A stretch of 64,000 bases of DNA from NCBI RefSeq assembly GCF_000311985.1, contig NZ_HE978585.1, positions 528,346 through 592,345 of the forward strand, written 5' to 3'. A program made the translations under genes and the position numbers. A model generated the notes under the pieces. That model was not told the origin of the DNA, did not search any database, and worked only from the letters and a program-made list of their open reading frames with translations. Every line of letters begins with the position of its first letter. Positions within the stretch are counted from its first letter, which is position 1. Below, piece after piece: positions 18,504 through 27,800 of this stretch. This stretch comes from Kallipyga massiliensis ph2 (lineage in GTDB: Bacteria > Bacillota > Clostridia > Tissierellales > Peptoniphilaceae).

Positions 18504-19249
18504 GCCTCCTGGAGATCAGGGACCTGGGGAAGAGCTTTGAGGGGAGGCCCATCATCCGGGACATCTCCCTGGACCTGGAGGAGGGGGAGACCCTGGCCCT
18601 CTTGGGGGACAGCGGGGTGGGCAAGTCCACCCTCTTCAACGTGATCGCCGGCTTCCTCCAGCCCGACCGGGGGGACATCCTCCTGGATGGCCGGTCCATC
18701 CTGGGGCAGACGGGCCACTTCAGCTATATGCTCCAAAAGGACCTCCTCCTTCCCCACATGAAAATCGTGGACAATGTCAGCCTCCCTCTCCGGATCCGTG
18801 GGCTAGCCAAGAAGGAGGCCCGGGAGAAGGCCAACCCCTACTTCCGGGAATTCGGCCTGGAGGGGACCCAGACCTTTTACCCCGCCCAGCTTTCGGGGGG
18901 CATGCGCCAGCGGGCCGCCTTCCTTCGGACCTACCTGGCCGAGGGCCGGATTATGCTCCTGGATGAGCCCTTCAGCGCCCTCGATGGGGTCACGAAAAAG
19001 GACCTGATCACCTGGTACCGGGAGGCCAAGGACCACTTCCACCTGACCACCCTCTTTATCACCCACGATATTGAAGAGGCCCTCCTCCTGGCGGATGAGA
19101 TCCTCCTCCTCCAGGGGAAGCCCGGCACCATCAGCCGGCGCTTCCGACCCAACCTGGTCAAGAGGGAGGGGATGGAACTGGAAGAGGACTTCTTCCGGCA
19201 AAAGACCGAGATCATCACCTGCTTCCAGGAGGGGTATTCGGTGAAGTGA
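18500..19249 (+). CDS. thiZ: Thiamine-precursor ABC transporter ATPase (ThiZ-like)
   Basis: 249 aa from ATG 18500, which overlaps the thiY stop (ATGA). A longer frame from 18398 lies within thiY and is not used. Walker A GDSGVGKST (about 36-44), Q-loop MLQKDLLLP, signature LSGGMRQR, Walker B IMLLDEPFSALD and switch ITHDIEEA are all present. It energises the importer and ends the riboswitch-controlled operon. Confidence 0.92.
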   Translation: MSLLEIRDLGKSFEGRPIIRDISLDLEEGETLALLGDSGVGKSTLFNVIAGFLQPDRGDILLDGRSILGQTGHFSYMLQKDLLLPHMKIVDNVSLPLRIRGLAKKEAREKANPYFREFGLEGTQTFYPAQLSGGMRQRAAFLRTYLAEGRIMLLDEPFSALDGVTKKDLITWYREAKDHFHLTTLFITHDIEEALLLADEILLLQGKPGTISRRFRPNLVKREGMELEEDFFRQKTEIITCFQEGYSVK

Positions 19250-19265
19250 TGGAGGGTTGATTACT

Positions 19266-19312
19266 AAAAATTATCGGCGTAATCGGTAAAATACCGGTTG
19301 CGCCGATTTTTC
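19266..19312 (+). terminator. Terminator after the thiXYZ operon
   Basis: ATCGGCG pairs with CGCCGAT, with CGGT/ACCG nested inside, followed by TTTTTCC. It marks the end of the GC-rich core block; the accessory island starts just beyond. Confidence 0.8.
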
Positions 19313-19315
19313 CGC

Positions 19316-19378
19316 TTGAGGGGTAAGTTGGTGTTTGAGGGGTAAGTTGTGGAAGTCGGGGTGTCCCGGCTGTTTTTT
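19316..19378 (+). other. Direct repeat plus attenuator-like hairpin before a recombinase-type cassette
   Basis: TTGAGGGGTAAGTTG occurs twice, at 19316-19330 and 19335-19349 (19-bp step). Just downstream AGTCGGG...CCCGGCT followed by six T forms a terminator-like hairpin. The direct repeat could be a recombination or regulatory site of the decayed cassette; that reading is inference. Confidence 0.45.
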
Positions 19379-19394
19379 ATAGGAGAAAGTGTCG

Positions 19395-19580
19395 ATGAAG
19401 CAAATCACAAATAAAGAATACGAAGAGTGGCAGAAGTACAAAGCTGAAAAAGCAAAGGGTCATGTGCTTCTGCCGGATACCGTCCGATTCATCTGCGAGG
19501 CCAACGGCTATGATGCAGAGAAGATCGGCCAGCACTTCCTTGAAATCCTGCCGAAGATCTGCCCGCCTGAAGAGAGATAG
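19395..19580 (+). CDS. Small conserved protein of a recombinase cassette
   Basis: 61 aa from ATG 19395 with AGGAG at 19381-19385; a GTG at 19389 is possible. The first part is charged (KEYEEWQKYKAEKAKG), followed by LLPDTVRFICEANGYD and a short helical tail ending CPPEER. I recall similar small proteins next to Firmicute serine recombinases, and a recombinase remnant lies 1.1 kb away, but no biochemical function is known. Confidence 0.55.
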   Translation: MKQITNKEYEEWQKYKAEKAKGHVLLPDTVRFICEANGYDAEKIGQHFLEILPKICPPEER

Positions 19581-19639
19581 TATACTGCTGATCTCTTGCA
19601 AAGATGTTTATGCTGGTGGAAATGTTCATTTTTCTCCGG

Positions 19640-19740
19640 TATAATCCAATTCAAATCCAACGAAAGGGGTGATCACATATGAAAAACAATCGTGTATGGA
19701 GGGCCCACGAAACTTGACCCTCCAATAAAAAACTGGAGGA
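19640..19740 (+). promoter_or_regulatory. Leader region with TATAAT, 12-codon leader ORF and hairpin
   Basis: TATAAT at 19640-19645 is a good -10, with no clear -35. AAAGGGG precedes ATG 19679, which opens a 12-codon ORF (MKNNRVWRAHET) ending in TGA. Within it TGGAGGG and CCCTCCA can form a 7-bp stem. The acyltransferase-like gene's own GGAGG is at 19735-19739. The arrangement resembles translational or attenuation control but is unproven. Confidence 0.4.
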
Positions 19741-19748
19741 TTCATAAT

Positions 19749-20648
19749 TTGAAAGAAAAAGCCCGTGTTATAGGACACACCAGCCTGTTTAATGAACAGG
19801 CACTCTCATTGGAAAAGTTGTTAAATGAACTGCAATATCCGCCCCACATTGGGAAGGTTGTAAAAGAAAAGTTGGAAAAGCCGGATATTGCTGAAATCGC
19901 AAGCATCGCCTATTCGGGCGAAGGGTTCGATTATCCACTATGCAAGAGGATGCCTCTTACAAGACTTGCAGTCGTGACTTGGCTGTTACAGAAGACGTAT
20001 GGAGAGTATAAGGCAATAGGGGTTGCTGATGATATTATCTTCGAGACCTTTAGAGATGTTACGCTTCGTGCTACCCTGTATTATCAGAAAACAGAGAAGG
20101 TCGGAATAAGTAAGGAAGATGTCATTTGGTTTCGCCACTTAATGAATGTCAACATGTTCAAAGTTGGAGTTTTGCAATTTCAGCCTTTTGAAATGATTTA
20201 TCTTGATGAAGAGACTATTGGCGAGCACTATATGACTTTCTCAAAAGAGAAAAAACTATTGCTACCAAATGGAGCACCGGTAATCAATTGTCATATTCAG
20301 CGCAATGCTGATCTTTCGTCGGATCGGGTAACAGCGTCGTTGCAGGATGCGAAGGATTTCTTTATGCGGGTATTCCCGAAAAAGCAGTTTCAAGCATTCC
20401 TGTGTTATAGTTGGTTGCTCTATCCGCAAATGGCCAAGAGACTCTCTCCGGAGTCAAGGATCAGGAAATTCTATCAACTGTTTATGATTATTGGTGAATG
20501 CAACGATTCCGAGCAAGCGATAGAAAATCTATTTGCCGACGGAAAACGCAAGAGGCTGCCACAGATGAGTTCACTTCAAAAAATGGCCATGGATCATCTG
20601 GATTGGTTCGGCTTTGCTTGCGGGATTATCAAATGGAATAACAACTAA
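19749..20648 (+). CDS. Acyltransferase-domain (GNAT-like) protein of unknown substrate
   Basis: 299 aa from TTG 19749, chosen because GGAGG lies 9 nt upstream; an in-frame ATG at 19692 would sit inside the hairpin leader. The N-terminal half is helical (LEKLLNELQYPPHIGKVV, then MPLTRLAVVTWLL). The C-terminal half has FQPFEMIYLDEE, CHIQRNADLSSDRV and FLCYSWLLYPQMAKRLSPES, matching my memory of a two-domain family annotated as acyltransferase-domain proteins with a GNAT-like C terminus (DUF5596). Substrate unknown. Probably cargo of the decayed recombinase cassette. Confidence 0.6.
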   Translation: MKEKARVIGHTSLFNEQALSLEKLLNELQYPPHIGKVVKEKLEKPDIAEIASIAYSGEGFDYPLCKRMPLTRLAVVTWLLQKTYGEYKAIGVADDIIFETFRDVTLRATLYYQKTEKVGISKEDVIWFRHLMNVNMFKVGVLQFQPFEMIYLDEETIGEHYMTFSKEKKLLLPNGAPVINCHIQRNADLSSDRVTASLQDAKDFFMRVFPKKQFQAFLCYSWLLYPQMAKRLSPESRIRKFYQLFMIIGECNDSEQAIENLFADGKRKRLPQMSSLQKMAMDHLDWFGFACGIIKWNNN

Positions 20649-20703
20649 ACAGAAAAACGCCTCCGAGCCGATTTGGTTCAGCGGCGTTGCTGCGTCTATG
20701 AGG

Positions 20704-20984
20704 TTATGCCTTGATCTCGGTGCCGTCCTTGAAGGTCACCCGGATATCCTTTTTGCTGTGAGGGTATCGAGGCTCTTGGCAAGGACCTGCTCGTATATGG
20801 CTATAAACTGTTCCTTCTGGTCAATTACCTGATTGGCGGCCCGGAGGAACAGTTCTTTTATTTCATCCTCGGTGAGTGTCGGGGTGGTGCATTTTTGACC
20901 ATCGAACTTGTGATTGCACTGACAGATGACCTTCCGGTAGGCGTCGTTGCTGTGCCAAACCTTTGGCCCATTGATTTGTTGCAT
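20704..20984 (-). pseudogene. Serine recombinase remnant (C-terminal zinc ribbon part)
   Basis: The frame 20736-20984 encodes GPKVWHSNDAYRKVI and CQCNHKF...KCTTP, the zinc ribbon of large serine recombinases, then a helical stretch ending LDTLTAKRISG. Shifting frame once in the A-run near 20750 restores KKDIRVTFKDGTEIKA and a stop at 20704-20706, a typical recombinase C terminus. The catalytic domain is missing entirely, so the gene is both truncated and frameshifted. The AT-rich DUF4143 promoter region begins directly beyond the break. Confidence 0.75.
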
Positions 20985-21021
20985 TAGAAGTTACAATTTA
21001 CAACATTATTTGTGTCAGGAT

Positions 21022-21136
21022 GATTATCGAAGGACAGAAATAGTGATTATTACGGAGTAAAAGAAGCGAAAATGACGGAATAATATTGGAGATTATAACG
21101 GAATGAAATTGAAGATTTTCACGGTTTAAGCTATCA
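21022..21136 (+). repeat. Five 23-bp iterons upstream of the first DUF4143 ATPase gene
   Basis: Units start at 21022, 21045, 21068, 21091 and 21114, exactly 23 bp apart. Approximate consensus GATTATNACGGAATAAAATT plus three bases. The GATTAT block is clear in units 1, 2 and 4 and altered in 3 and 5; ACGG(A) is clear in units 2-5. The last unit carries the promoter. Confidence 0.85.
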
Positions 21137-21137
21137 T
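21109..21137 (+). promoter_or_regulatory. Promoter embedded in the last iteron
   Basis: TTGAAG (21109-21114), a 17-bp spacer and TATCAT (21132-21137) make a credible sigma-70-type promoter. The -10 ends 19 bp before the ATG at 21157, giving a very short leader. A protein binding the iterons would cover it. Confidence 0.6.
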
Positions 21138-21156
21138 TATTTAGAGAGGTGACAAA

Positions 21157-22434
21157 ATGCTTAAACCAAATGGATACAAAAATAGATTAATTGAAATGAA
21201 ATTAGATGAATACCTAGAATCTTTTGGTGCTGTTTGTATTGAAGGACCAAAATTTTGTGGCAAAACATGGACTGGATTAAGTCGGTCAAATAGTGTTGTA
21301 TATATGGGAAATCCAGAAAATAATTTCCAAAATAGAACCTTAGCTCAAATAAATCCCGGTTTTGTTTTAGAAGGAGATACTCCGCACCTAATTGATGAAT
21401 GGCAGGAAGTGCCGCCTATCTGGGATGCTGTTCGATTCGAAGTGGATAAGAGCAGGGGGAAAGGTAAATTCATTTTAACCGGTTCCGCAACACCCAATCA
21501 TAAAGGTATTATGCATAGTGGAACAGGTCGGATAGGAAAACTTAGAATGACCACGATGTCTTTATTTGAAATTGGAGACTCAATTGGTGTCGTATCACTA
21601 GAAAAATTATTTTCAGGCGAATTTGAAGATACTATAACAGGAGAGGTCAAATTAGTCGATTTAATATCTTTTGTTGTTCGGGGAGGCTGGCCTGATGATA
21701 TTAATATCTCTAAAAATATTTGGGGGAATACTGCAAAAGAATATTTAAAAATTGTTGTTGATGAAGATATGTTTTCAGTAGATGGAGTAAAAAGAGATTC
21801 AAGAAAGGTTTGGGCTCTCCTCCATTCTTTAGCGAGGAATGAAAGTACGGTTGTAAGTAATGCTACTTTAAGAAGAGATATCGCTCAAATGGATGGGGAA
21901 TCAATAGATTCAGATACAATTAGTGATTATTTAAATATTTTTAATCGATTATTTATTTTAGATGATCAACCTGCTTTTAACACTAAACTAAGATCATCCA
22001 GAAGAGTTTTAAAATCTTCTAAGCGCCATTTTGTCGATCCTTCATTAGCTGTAGCCGCTCTTGGAGCAACAAATGAGATGTTGTTTAATGACTTACATAC
22101 ATTTGGTTTTTTATTTGAAGCCTTATGCGAGCATGATTTAAAGATATACGCCAATAGTATTAATGCGAATCTTTTCCATTATAGGGATGAAAAAGGAAAC
22201 GAGGTAGATGCGATCATTGAATTGTCAGATGGCACATGGGGAGCTTTTGAAATTAAGCTAGGAGCGAATCAAATAGAAAAAGCAGCAGAAGACTTACTTA
22301 AATTTAAGGCAATTATGGAAAAAGAAGGTGATAGACCTCCTTCAATTCTTTGTGTAATATGTGGTTTATCAAATGCAGCATACAGAAGACCTGATGGAGT
22401 ATATGTCGTTCCAATTACCGCATTAAGAGAATAG
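21157..22434 (+). CDS. AAA_14/DUF4143 ATPase, paralogue 1
   Basis: 425 aa. The N-terminal AAA domain has a Walker A-like GPKFCGKTW (about 35-43), Walker B-like LIDEWQEVP and a sensor-like FILTGSATP. The central helical part is followed by a DUF4143 C-terminal domain with RHFVDPSLAVAALG, FLFEALCEHDLKIYA and NEVDAIIELSDG...FEIKLG. That last stretch keeps the D...ExK layout of PD-(D/E)XK folds. GAGAGGTGAC precedes the ATG. The family is common and of unclear role. The gene is AT-rich compared with the flanking core genes, suggesting transfer. Confidence 0.85.
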   Translation: MLKPNGYKNRLIEMKLDEYLESFGAVCIEGPKFCGKTWTGLSRSNSVVYMGNPENNFQNRTLAQINPGFVLEGDTPHLIDEWQEVPPIWDAVRFEVDKSRGKGKFILTGSATPNHKGIMHSGTGRIGKLRMTTMSLFEIGDSIGVVSLEKLFSGEFEDTITGEVKLVDLISFVVRGGWPDDINISKNIWGNTAKEYLKIVVDEDMFSVDGVKRDSRKVWALLHSLARNESTVVSNATLRRDIAQMDGESIDSDTISDYLNIFNRLFILDDQPAFNTKLRSSRRVLKSSKRHFVDPSLAVAALGATNEMLFNDLHTFGFLFEALCEHDLKIYANSINANLFHYRDEKGNEVDAIIELSDGTWGAFEIKLGANQIEKAAEDLLKFKAIMEKEGDRPPSILCVICGLSNAAYRRPDGVYVVPITALRE

Positions 22435-22456
22435 AAGATGATTGACGAAAAGCTGA

Positions 22457-22495
22457 AAAAGCCGAGCAAGCTTCCTGCTCGGCTTTATTTATGAT
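22457..22495. terminator. Bidirectional terminator between DUF4143 and TatD-like genes
   Basis: AAGCCGAGCA...TGCTCGGCTT forms a strong stem followed by TATTTATG on the + strand; the A-rich left flank gives a T-tract for the convergent gene on the other strand. Confidence 0.85.
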
Positions 22496-23262
22496 CACTT
22501 CGTCTCGGTAAGGGAATGGTTTCGCTGACTTCCTTGAAAACACCGCCAAAAGTTGGCCTCCACCATCGCCTCCACCTCATCCCTCTCCTTTCCCTTCTCC
22601 TTGGCCAAGAAGTCCAGGATGTCCTCCACCAAGTCGGGCCAGCCATATTCCCCCCGAACCCACTCCAGGGACCCGGGCCCATCCGTTTCCGTCAGGATCC
22701 GGTCCATGGGTACCATGGCCACCAGGTCCCGGGTCAGCTGAGAATCCATGAAGTCCGAGCTGATGGTGAAGTAGGCCCCCAGGTCCAGGTAGGCGGGGAC
22801 CAAGTCCAGGGGTCCGCTGTACCAGTGGATAAGGGGGGAAGGGACGTCTGCCCTCCGGACCTCATCCAGGACTTCCTTCTCACATCCCTTGGTGTGGAGG
22901 TTGACGGTCAGGGATCTTTTCTTTGCCTCATCCAAGAAAAAGCGGAGGATCCGGATCTGGTCCGGAAGCCGGCTCTCCGGGGGCGCCCAAACTCGGTCCA
23001 GGCCGATCTCTCCGATGAAATCGCAGTCGTCCAAGTAGGGTTCCAAGCCCTCCAGGCTGGTGTCGGGGCGAACCATCCAGGGGTGGATCCCGAAGCCCTT
23101 CTTGATTAGGGCATGGTCCCGGGCCAGGTCCTTTAGCCGGTCATAGGAGGCGGGGTCCATAGAAACCCCAAGGGTCAGGATCTCCTTTTCTTCAATAATA
23201 TTCAGGGCCCGGGGGAGTTGGTCTCCGTAGGACTCCATATGGTCATGTGCATTGATGAGCAT
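22495..23262 (-). CDS. TatD family metal-dependent hydrolase
   Basis: 255 aa. The metal ligands of the amidohydrolase/TatD fold are all visible: HDH near the N terminus (residues 6-8), GEIGLD (about 86-91), LHTKG, IHWYSG and ETDGP. TatD proteins are deoxyribonucleases or related phosphoesterases; the exact substrate is not predictable. The gene is GC-rich like the core genome, but lies between two AT-rich DUF4143 genes. A purine-rich AAAGGAAAA precedes the ATG. Confidence 0.88.
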   Translation of the reverse strand: MLINAHDHMESYGDQLPRALNIIEEKEILTLGVSMDPASYDRLKDLARDHALIKKGFGIHPWMVRPDTSLEGLEPYLDDCDFIGEIGLDRVWAPPESRLPDQIRILRFFLDEAKKRSLTVNLHTKGCEKEVLDEVRRADVPSPLIHWYSGPLDLVPAYLDLGAYFTISSDFMDSQLTRDLVAMVPMDRILTETDGPGSLEWVRGEYGWPDLVEDILDFLAKEKGKERDEVEAMVEANFWRCFQGSQRNHSLTETK

Positions 23263-23443
23263 GGTATTTTCCTTTCGTGTGATTGGGGGCGGCGAAGAAA
23301 TTTGTCATAGACCGTCTGCTTTTATAAACCATTTAGTCTTTAGAATGCGTAAACCTCTTCTTATTTTATAGGAAGGGGGTGATATTTTCTCCTTGCCAAA
23401 GCCCTTTTGGAGCTATCATTGTAAAAACCACTGAAAAGAAAAA

Positions 23444-23558
23444 GTTGGGAGTTAAAATTATTAAAAGTTGGGAGTTGGAATAATAAAAACATGGGAGTTA
23501 AAATTATTAAAAGTTGGGAGTTAGAATGTTTAAAAAGTGAGAGTTATCTTATATAATC
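23444..23558 (+). repeat. Five 23-bp iterons upstream of the second DUF4143 ATPase gene
   Basis: Units start at 23444, 23467, 23490, 23513 and 23536, again exactly 23 bp apart. Consensus GTTGGGAGTTAAAATTATTA plus AAA. The TGGGAGTT core is intact in units 1-4 and becomes GTGAGAGTT in unit 5. The sequence is unrelated to the array at 21022, but copy number, period and place are the same. Upstream, 23263-23443 holds nothing else I can support. Confidence 0.9.
23552..23557 (+). promoter_or_regulatory. -10 element in the last iteron
   Basis: A perfect TATAAT ends 18 bp before the ATG at 23576. No good -35 lies 16-18 bp upstream (TTTAAA-like), so an iteron-binding activator is possible. Confidence 0.55.
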
Positions 23559-23575
23559 TAGCCAGGAGGGTAGCT

Positions 23576-24835
23576 ATGAAGAATTATTTACCTAGGCTCG
23601 TGGATGGATTATTAAAGGATGAATTAGAAGCTTTTGGTGGCGTCCTCATCACAGGACCGAAATGGTGCGGCAAAACAACAACAGGCCTGAATCAAGCAAA
23701 CAGCACACTATTTTTACAAAATCCTGATGAAAGAGAACAGAACTTAAGACTTGCAGATATTAAACCTTCCTTGTTATTGGTCGGCGATAATCCCAGATTA
23801 ATTGACGAATGGCAAGATGCACCTCAACTTTGGGATGCGGTTCGGTTTAGCGTGGATCAAAGAGGTGAAATGGGTTTATACATTCTTACCGGTTCAACAA
23901 CCATCGACGAATCTTTCATTGCCCACTCCGGTACAGGAAGAATTTCAAGATTAAAGATGAGGACCATGAGTCTTTTTGAAAGCGGTGATTCCAATGGAGA
24001 AGTAGGTGTTTCTGATTTATTAAAAGGCCGAGAGATAGCCGGCCACTCTCCCCATACAATTGAAGATATTGCCAATTTCATTGTTGGTGGAGGTTGGCCT
24101 GCATCAGTGAAGAAAACTCAAGGTGTCAAACAAAGACAAGTGGCAGGGTATTGCAAGTCTATTATTAACACAGAAATTTCCACATCAGATGGGGTTCAGC
24201 GTGATAGCGAGAAGGTCTACCAGGTACTCAGATCCTACTCTCGTCATATTTCCACCCAAGCGACGATTCAAACGATAACCCATGATGTGACGAAAAACTT
24301 TGATTCAATAAATCGGAAGACGGTAGGTAAATATCTGGAAGCTTTACAAAAAATATTTGTTATAGAAGATTTGCAAGCCTGGAGTCCAAAATTAAGATCC
24401 AAGACTGTGATTTCAACAAATGCAACAAGGCATTTTGTGGATCCTGCCATAGCTGCCTATTTTCTTGATGCTAAACCACAAGATTTATTAAACGACCTAC
24501 AGACAATGGGGCTTTTATTTGAGTCCTTAGTCATTAGAGATTTAAGAGTTTACACGGAAAGCCTTGATGGACGAGTCTATCATTATCGGGACCATAGTGG
24601 GCAGGAAGCTGGTGCGGTATTGCATTTTAAAAACGGACAGTGGGGAGCAATCGAGGTAAAGCTAGGAAATAAAGCAATTGAAGAAGGGGCGGAGAGCTTA
24701 AAGAGATTTGCTCATAGAATTGATCAGGATTCGATGAACCAACCATCCTTTTTAGCAGTGATTACCGGAACGGGATACGCATACAGAAGGGAAGATGGCG
24801 TATATGTTCTACCGATTGGATGTTTAAGAAACTAG
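23576..24835 (+). CDS. AAA_14/DUF4143 ATPase, paralogue 2
   Basis: 419 aa from ATG 23576 with CCAGGAGGG upstream; an in-frame GTG at 23537 lies within the iterons and is rejected. Same architecture as paralogue 1: GPKWCGKTTTG, LIDEWQDAPQLWDAVRF, YILTGSTT, RHFVDPAIAAYFL, LLFESLVIRDLRVY. In the C-terminal nuclease-like stretch the acidic position is changed: QEAGAVLHF...AIEVKLG replaces NEVDAII...FEIKLG, so the Asp is Gly here. The two proteins are clearly homologous but diverged. Confidence 0.85.
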   Translation: MKNYLPRLVDGLLKDELEAFGGVLITGPKWCGKTTTGLNQANSTLFLQNPDEREQNLRLADIKPSLLLVGDNPRLIDEWQDAPQLWDAVRFSVDQRGEMGLYILTGSTTIDESFIAHSGTGRISRLKMRTMSLFESGDSNGEVGVSDLLKGREIAGHSPHTIEDIANFIVGGGWPASVKKTQGVKQRQVAGYCKSIINTEISTSDGVQRDSEKVYQVLRSYSRHISTQATIQTITHDVTKNFDSINRKTVGKYLEALQKIFVIEDLQAWSPKLRSKTVISTNATRHFVDPAIAAYFLDAKPQDLLNDLQTMGLLFESLVIRDLRVYTESLDGRVYHYRDHSGQEAGAVLHFKNGQWGAIEVKLGNKAIEEGAESLKRFAHRIDQDSMNQPSFLAVITGTGYAYRREDGVYVLPIGCLRN

Positions 24836-24890
24836 ATGAAACTAGTAAAAAATGAATATTGCTTGATAAAGTAATCATTGGAGGAGAGAA

Positions 24891-27800
24891 ATGATACGGC
24901 ATAAAAAGATTACCGGTCTCGTGGCCTTTTTTCTGTTTTTGGCCCTGATTTGGGCCAACCCGGTCCATGCGGCAGGCGCCAATGTTGCTACGATGGCGGA
25001 CTTGGAAGCAGCGATCGAAGGGAAGCAAAGTCCCATTACCTTGACACAAGGCTTTACGGTGACTAAAGGCTTGGAGATCCCTGCAACTTATGAGGGCGAG
25101 ATTCATGCTACAGGACAGACGCTTGCCTTAGGTCCTGATGTGGAAAATATGTTTACTATCGCGGATGGCGCCAAGGTGACTTTTGACAACATCATCTTTG
25201 ATGGCCAGGGAAATGGCCGGATTTTTGATGCGGGAAAAGCCACTGTAACGATTAAAAATTCCACATTAAAAAATGCCACGACGGAAAAATTCAAACCCAT
25301 TGATAAAGAAGGAAAAAACGCCCAACGCTACGAAGGTGGGGCGATTTATGCGGCACATACGACGCTAAATTTGGAAGATACTATTTTTGAAAAGAACCAT
25401 ACGAAAGCGGTTGTGCCAAGCCCAGGCGCGCCACATGGCGGTGCCATTGTTTCTTATTCGGCAAATATCACGGTCAAAGGTGGTGAGTTCAAGGATAACT
25501 ATACCGGAAGAGTTGATGCGCAAACTGGTGCCAACGGAGAGGGCGGAGCCATCAAGTTACATCCGGGTTCAACCCTGACCATCAATAATGATAAGACAAC
25601 GAAAAAGGATACAACGAAATTTACAGGGAACCACCTGGACGGCTCCGGGGATGCCGGTGGTAGACAGGGCGGAGCGATTGAGGCAACGCAGTCAACAGCA
25701 TATATCTACGGTACTACTTTTCAAATTAAAGGACCCTTTAACACCGGCGGTGCAATCAAATTTGAGAACTGCAAGGGAAGCCACAAAGCCGTTGTCGGAA
25801 ATTGTGATTTTATAATATTGCCAAATCAAGGGGATTGGGGATTTGGCGTCGCCGGTGGCGCAATTACATCGGAAGGATCTATTCTGTCCATTAACGGGTC
25901 TACTTTTAAAGCGGGTGAGGGCACTCGAGTAGTTGAAGCAGGCGGCTTAATTCAAGTCGATAAAGATGGTGAATTTAATCTAACCAACTCAACACTCGAG
26001 GGATCCGGCGCATGGTTTAATGGTAACAGACATACTGCCAATACCGGTGGAGCCATCTGTTTCTATGATGGTTCGACGGTTACTGCGAAAATTGAAAATA
26101 CAACGATTAAAAACTTTATGGTAGACGGTGCCGGGGCCGGAATATCGGTTGCCAAGGCTGCCGGTCATAAGGCGGCCGTAACCTTAACGATGACAGACAC
26201 CACAATCGAAAACACCTCTGCGTATGTATGGCAAGGCACTGCACATGGCGGCGCGATGTTCGTGGGAGAAGGCAACACGGTAACGATTAAGGGCGGGAAA
26301 ATCTCTTCACAGACCGCATCAAATAATGCCGGCGGTATTTTTAATGAAGGTTCCGTTACGATCACCGGCAGCGATAAGGGCGCTGTTCAGATAACCGGAA
26401 ATGCTGCTTACCAAATGGTCGGCGGGATCTATAATGACGGCTATTTGAAGGTTGATAATGCGAATTTCAGTGGCAATTCAAAAGGCGATGGGTCTACAGG
26501 AGATGGACATGTTCTCACTAAGGAGGAAATGGGCGGCATCAATATCTACGCGGACAAGGATGTCATCATCACTCCGGAGGCAAAATTTGATGGCAAGGAT
26601 ATCCGGGTTTTGGATGGCCAATCCAAGATCCTCTTAACGGGTGCCTTGACGAACCAGCTTAATGTTTCTGTTAGTGAGAAGGCGAAAACCTATAAGGATC
26701 CTAAGAGTATTCTTGATCGGTATAGCGAGACCCAGGAGCGGTATATCGGCTATACGGTAGCTGCTGGAACCGATGACTATGAGGTGACTCCCGGAGATGC
26801 CCAGAAGATTCATTATGTGTCAAAGGATACTAGCCAAGATATTGCGGATGCCGGTGACCACAGCTCGATTGGAAAATGGGATTTTGTTTTTAACCCGGAA
26901 AAGAATACGGTGGTTTTGGGCCAGCGAGCTAAGATGACCTATCATGCCAACTATGATGAGAAGAAGGCCAAATTTGATGACAAAAAGACGGAGAAAGAAC
27001 AGCATTATACCTTCTATGGCTCCGGTGACGGAGAGCCCAAGGTATCGGTGGACAACGTCAAAGTAGATTATCTCCAGGAACTGAAAGAAAAGCCACATTC
27101 TAAATGGATTTTTGATGGTTGGTATAACCATACGCCTAAGCAGCCGCCGATGGATGATGAGGCCGCAGATTTCCGGAACACAAAGAAGAACAATGTTTCT
27201 GACCTTAAGGTGAACTTTGCAGATGCTTATTTTGTAGAGACGCAAGCTAGAATAAAGGACATTGTTTCGCCCAATGAGCTGCATGTCTATGCGGGTTGGA
27301 AGCCCCTGGAAATTGTCTTGAAGAAAGTCTGGGATGATGAGGGGGTAGATGAGAATAAGAAGTCAGATGAAGCTGCCATCACGCTGACTTCTCCTGTGGG
27401 GACGAACGAAAGCTTTACCGCAACGAGAACAGACCTTGAAAAAAGCTATGACGGTCTGGACAAATTTCAAGAGGATGGGAAAACTCCAATCCAGTATGTG
27501 GTCGATGAGCCTGCCATTCCAGAGGGCTATACCGCAACAATTTCGGACCCGGAAGCGAATGCTGATGGATCCCTAGTGACCTACGCGGTGACGAATAAGA
27601 TTTTACGATATAAGGTGGTTCATGAATTCAAAGTAGCAGAGGGGATTACGTTGGACTTGCCTGAAGCTATTCGTGAGTGGACGCCGGCCAACCAGGAGGG
27701 CAAAGTCAACGGGGAAGAGGTCAAACCATCTGATTTCGAGAACAAGGAATATAAAGACGAAGCGAATAACGGGACCTGGACCTTTGTGGGTTGGGACGAG

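Noticed and set aside
21022-23558. CRISPR or guide-array reading of the 23-bp repeats
   Set aside because: Only five units each, no spacers, and a promoter lies in the last unit; iterons explain them better.
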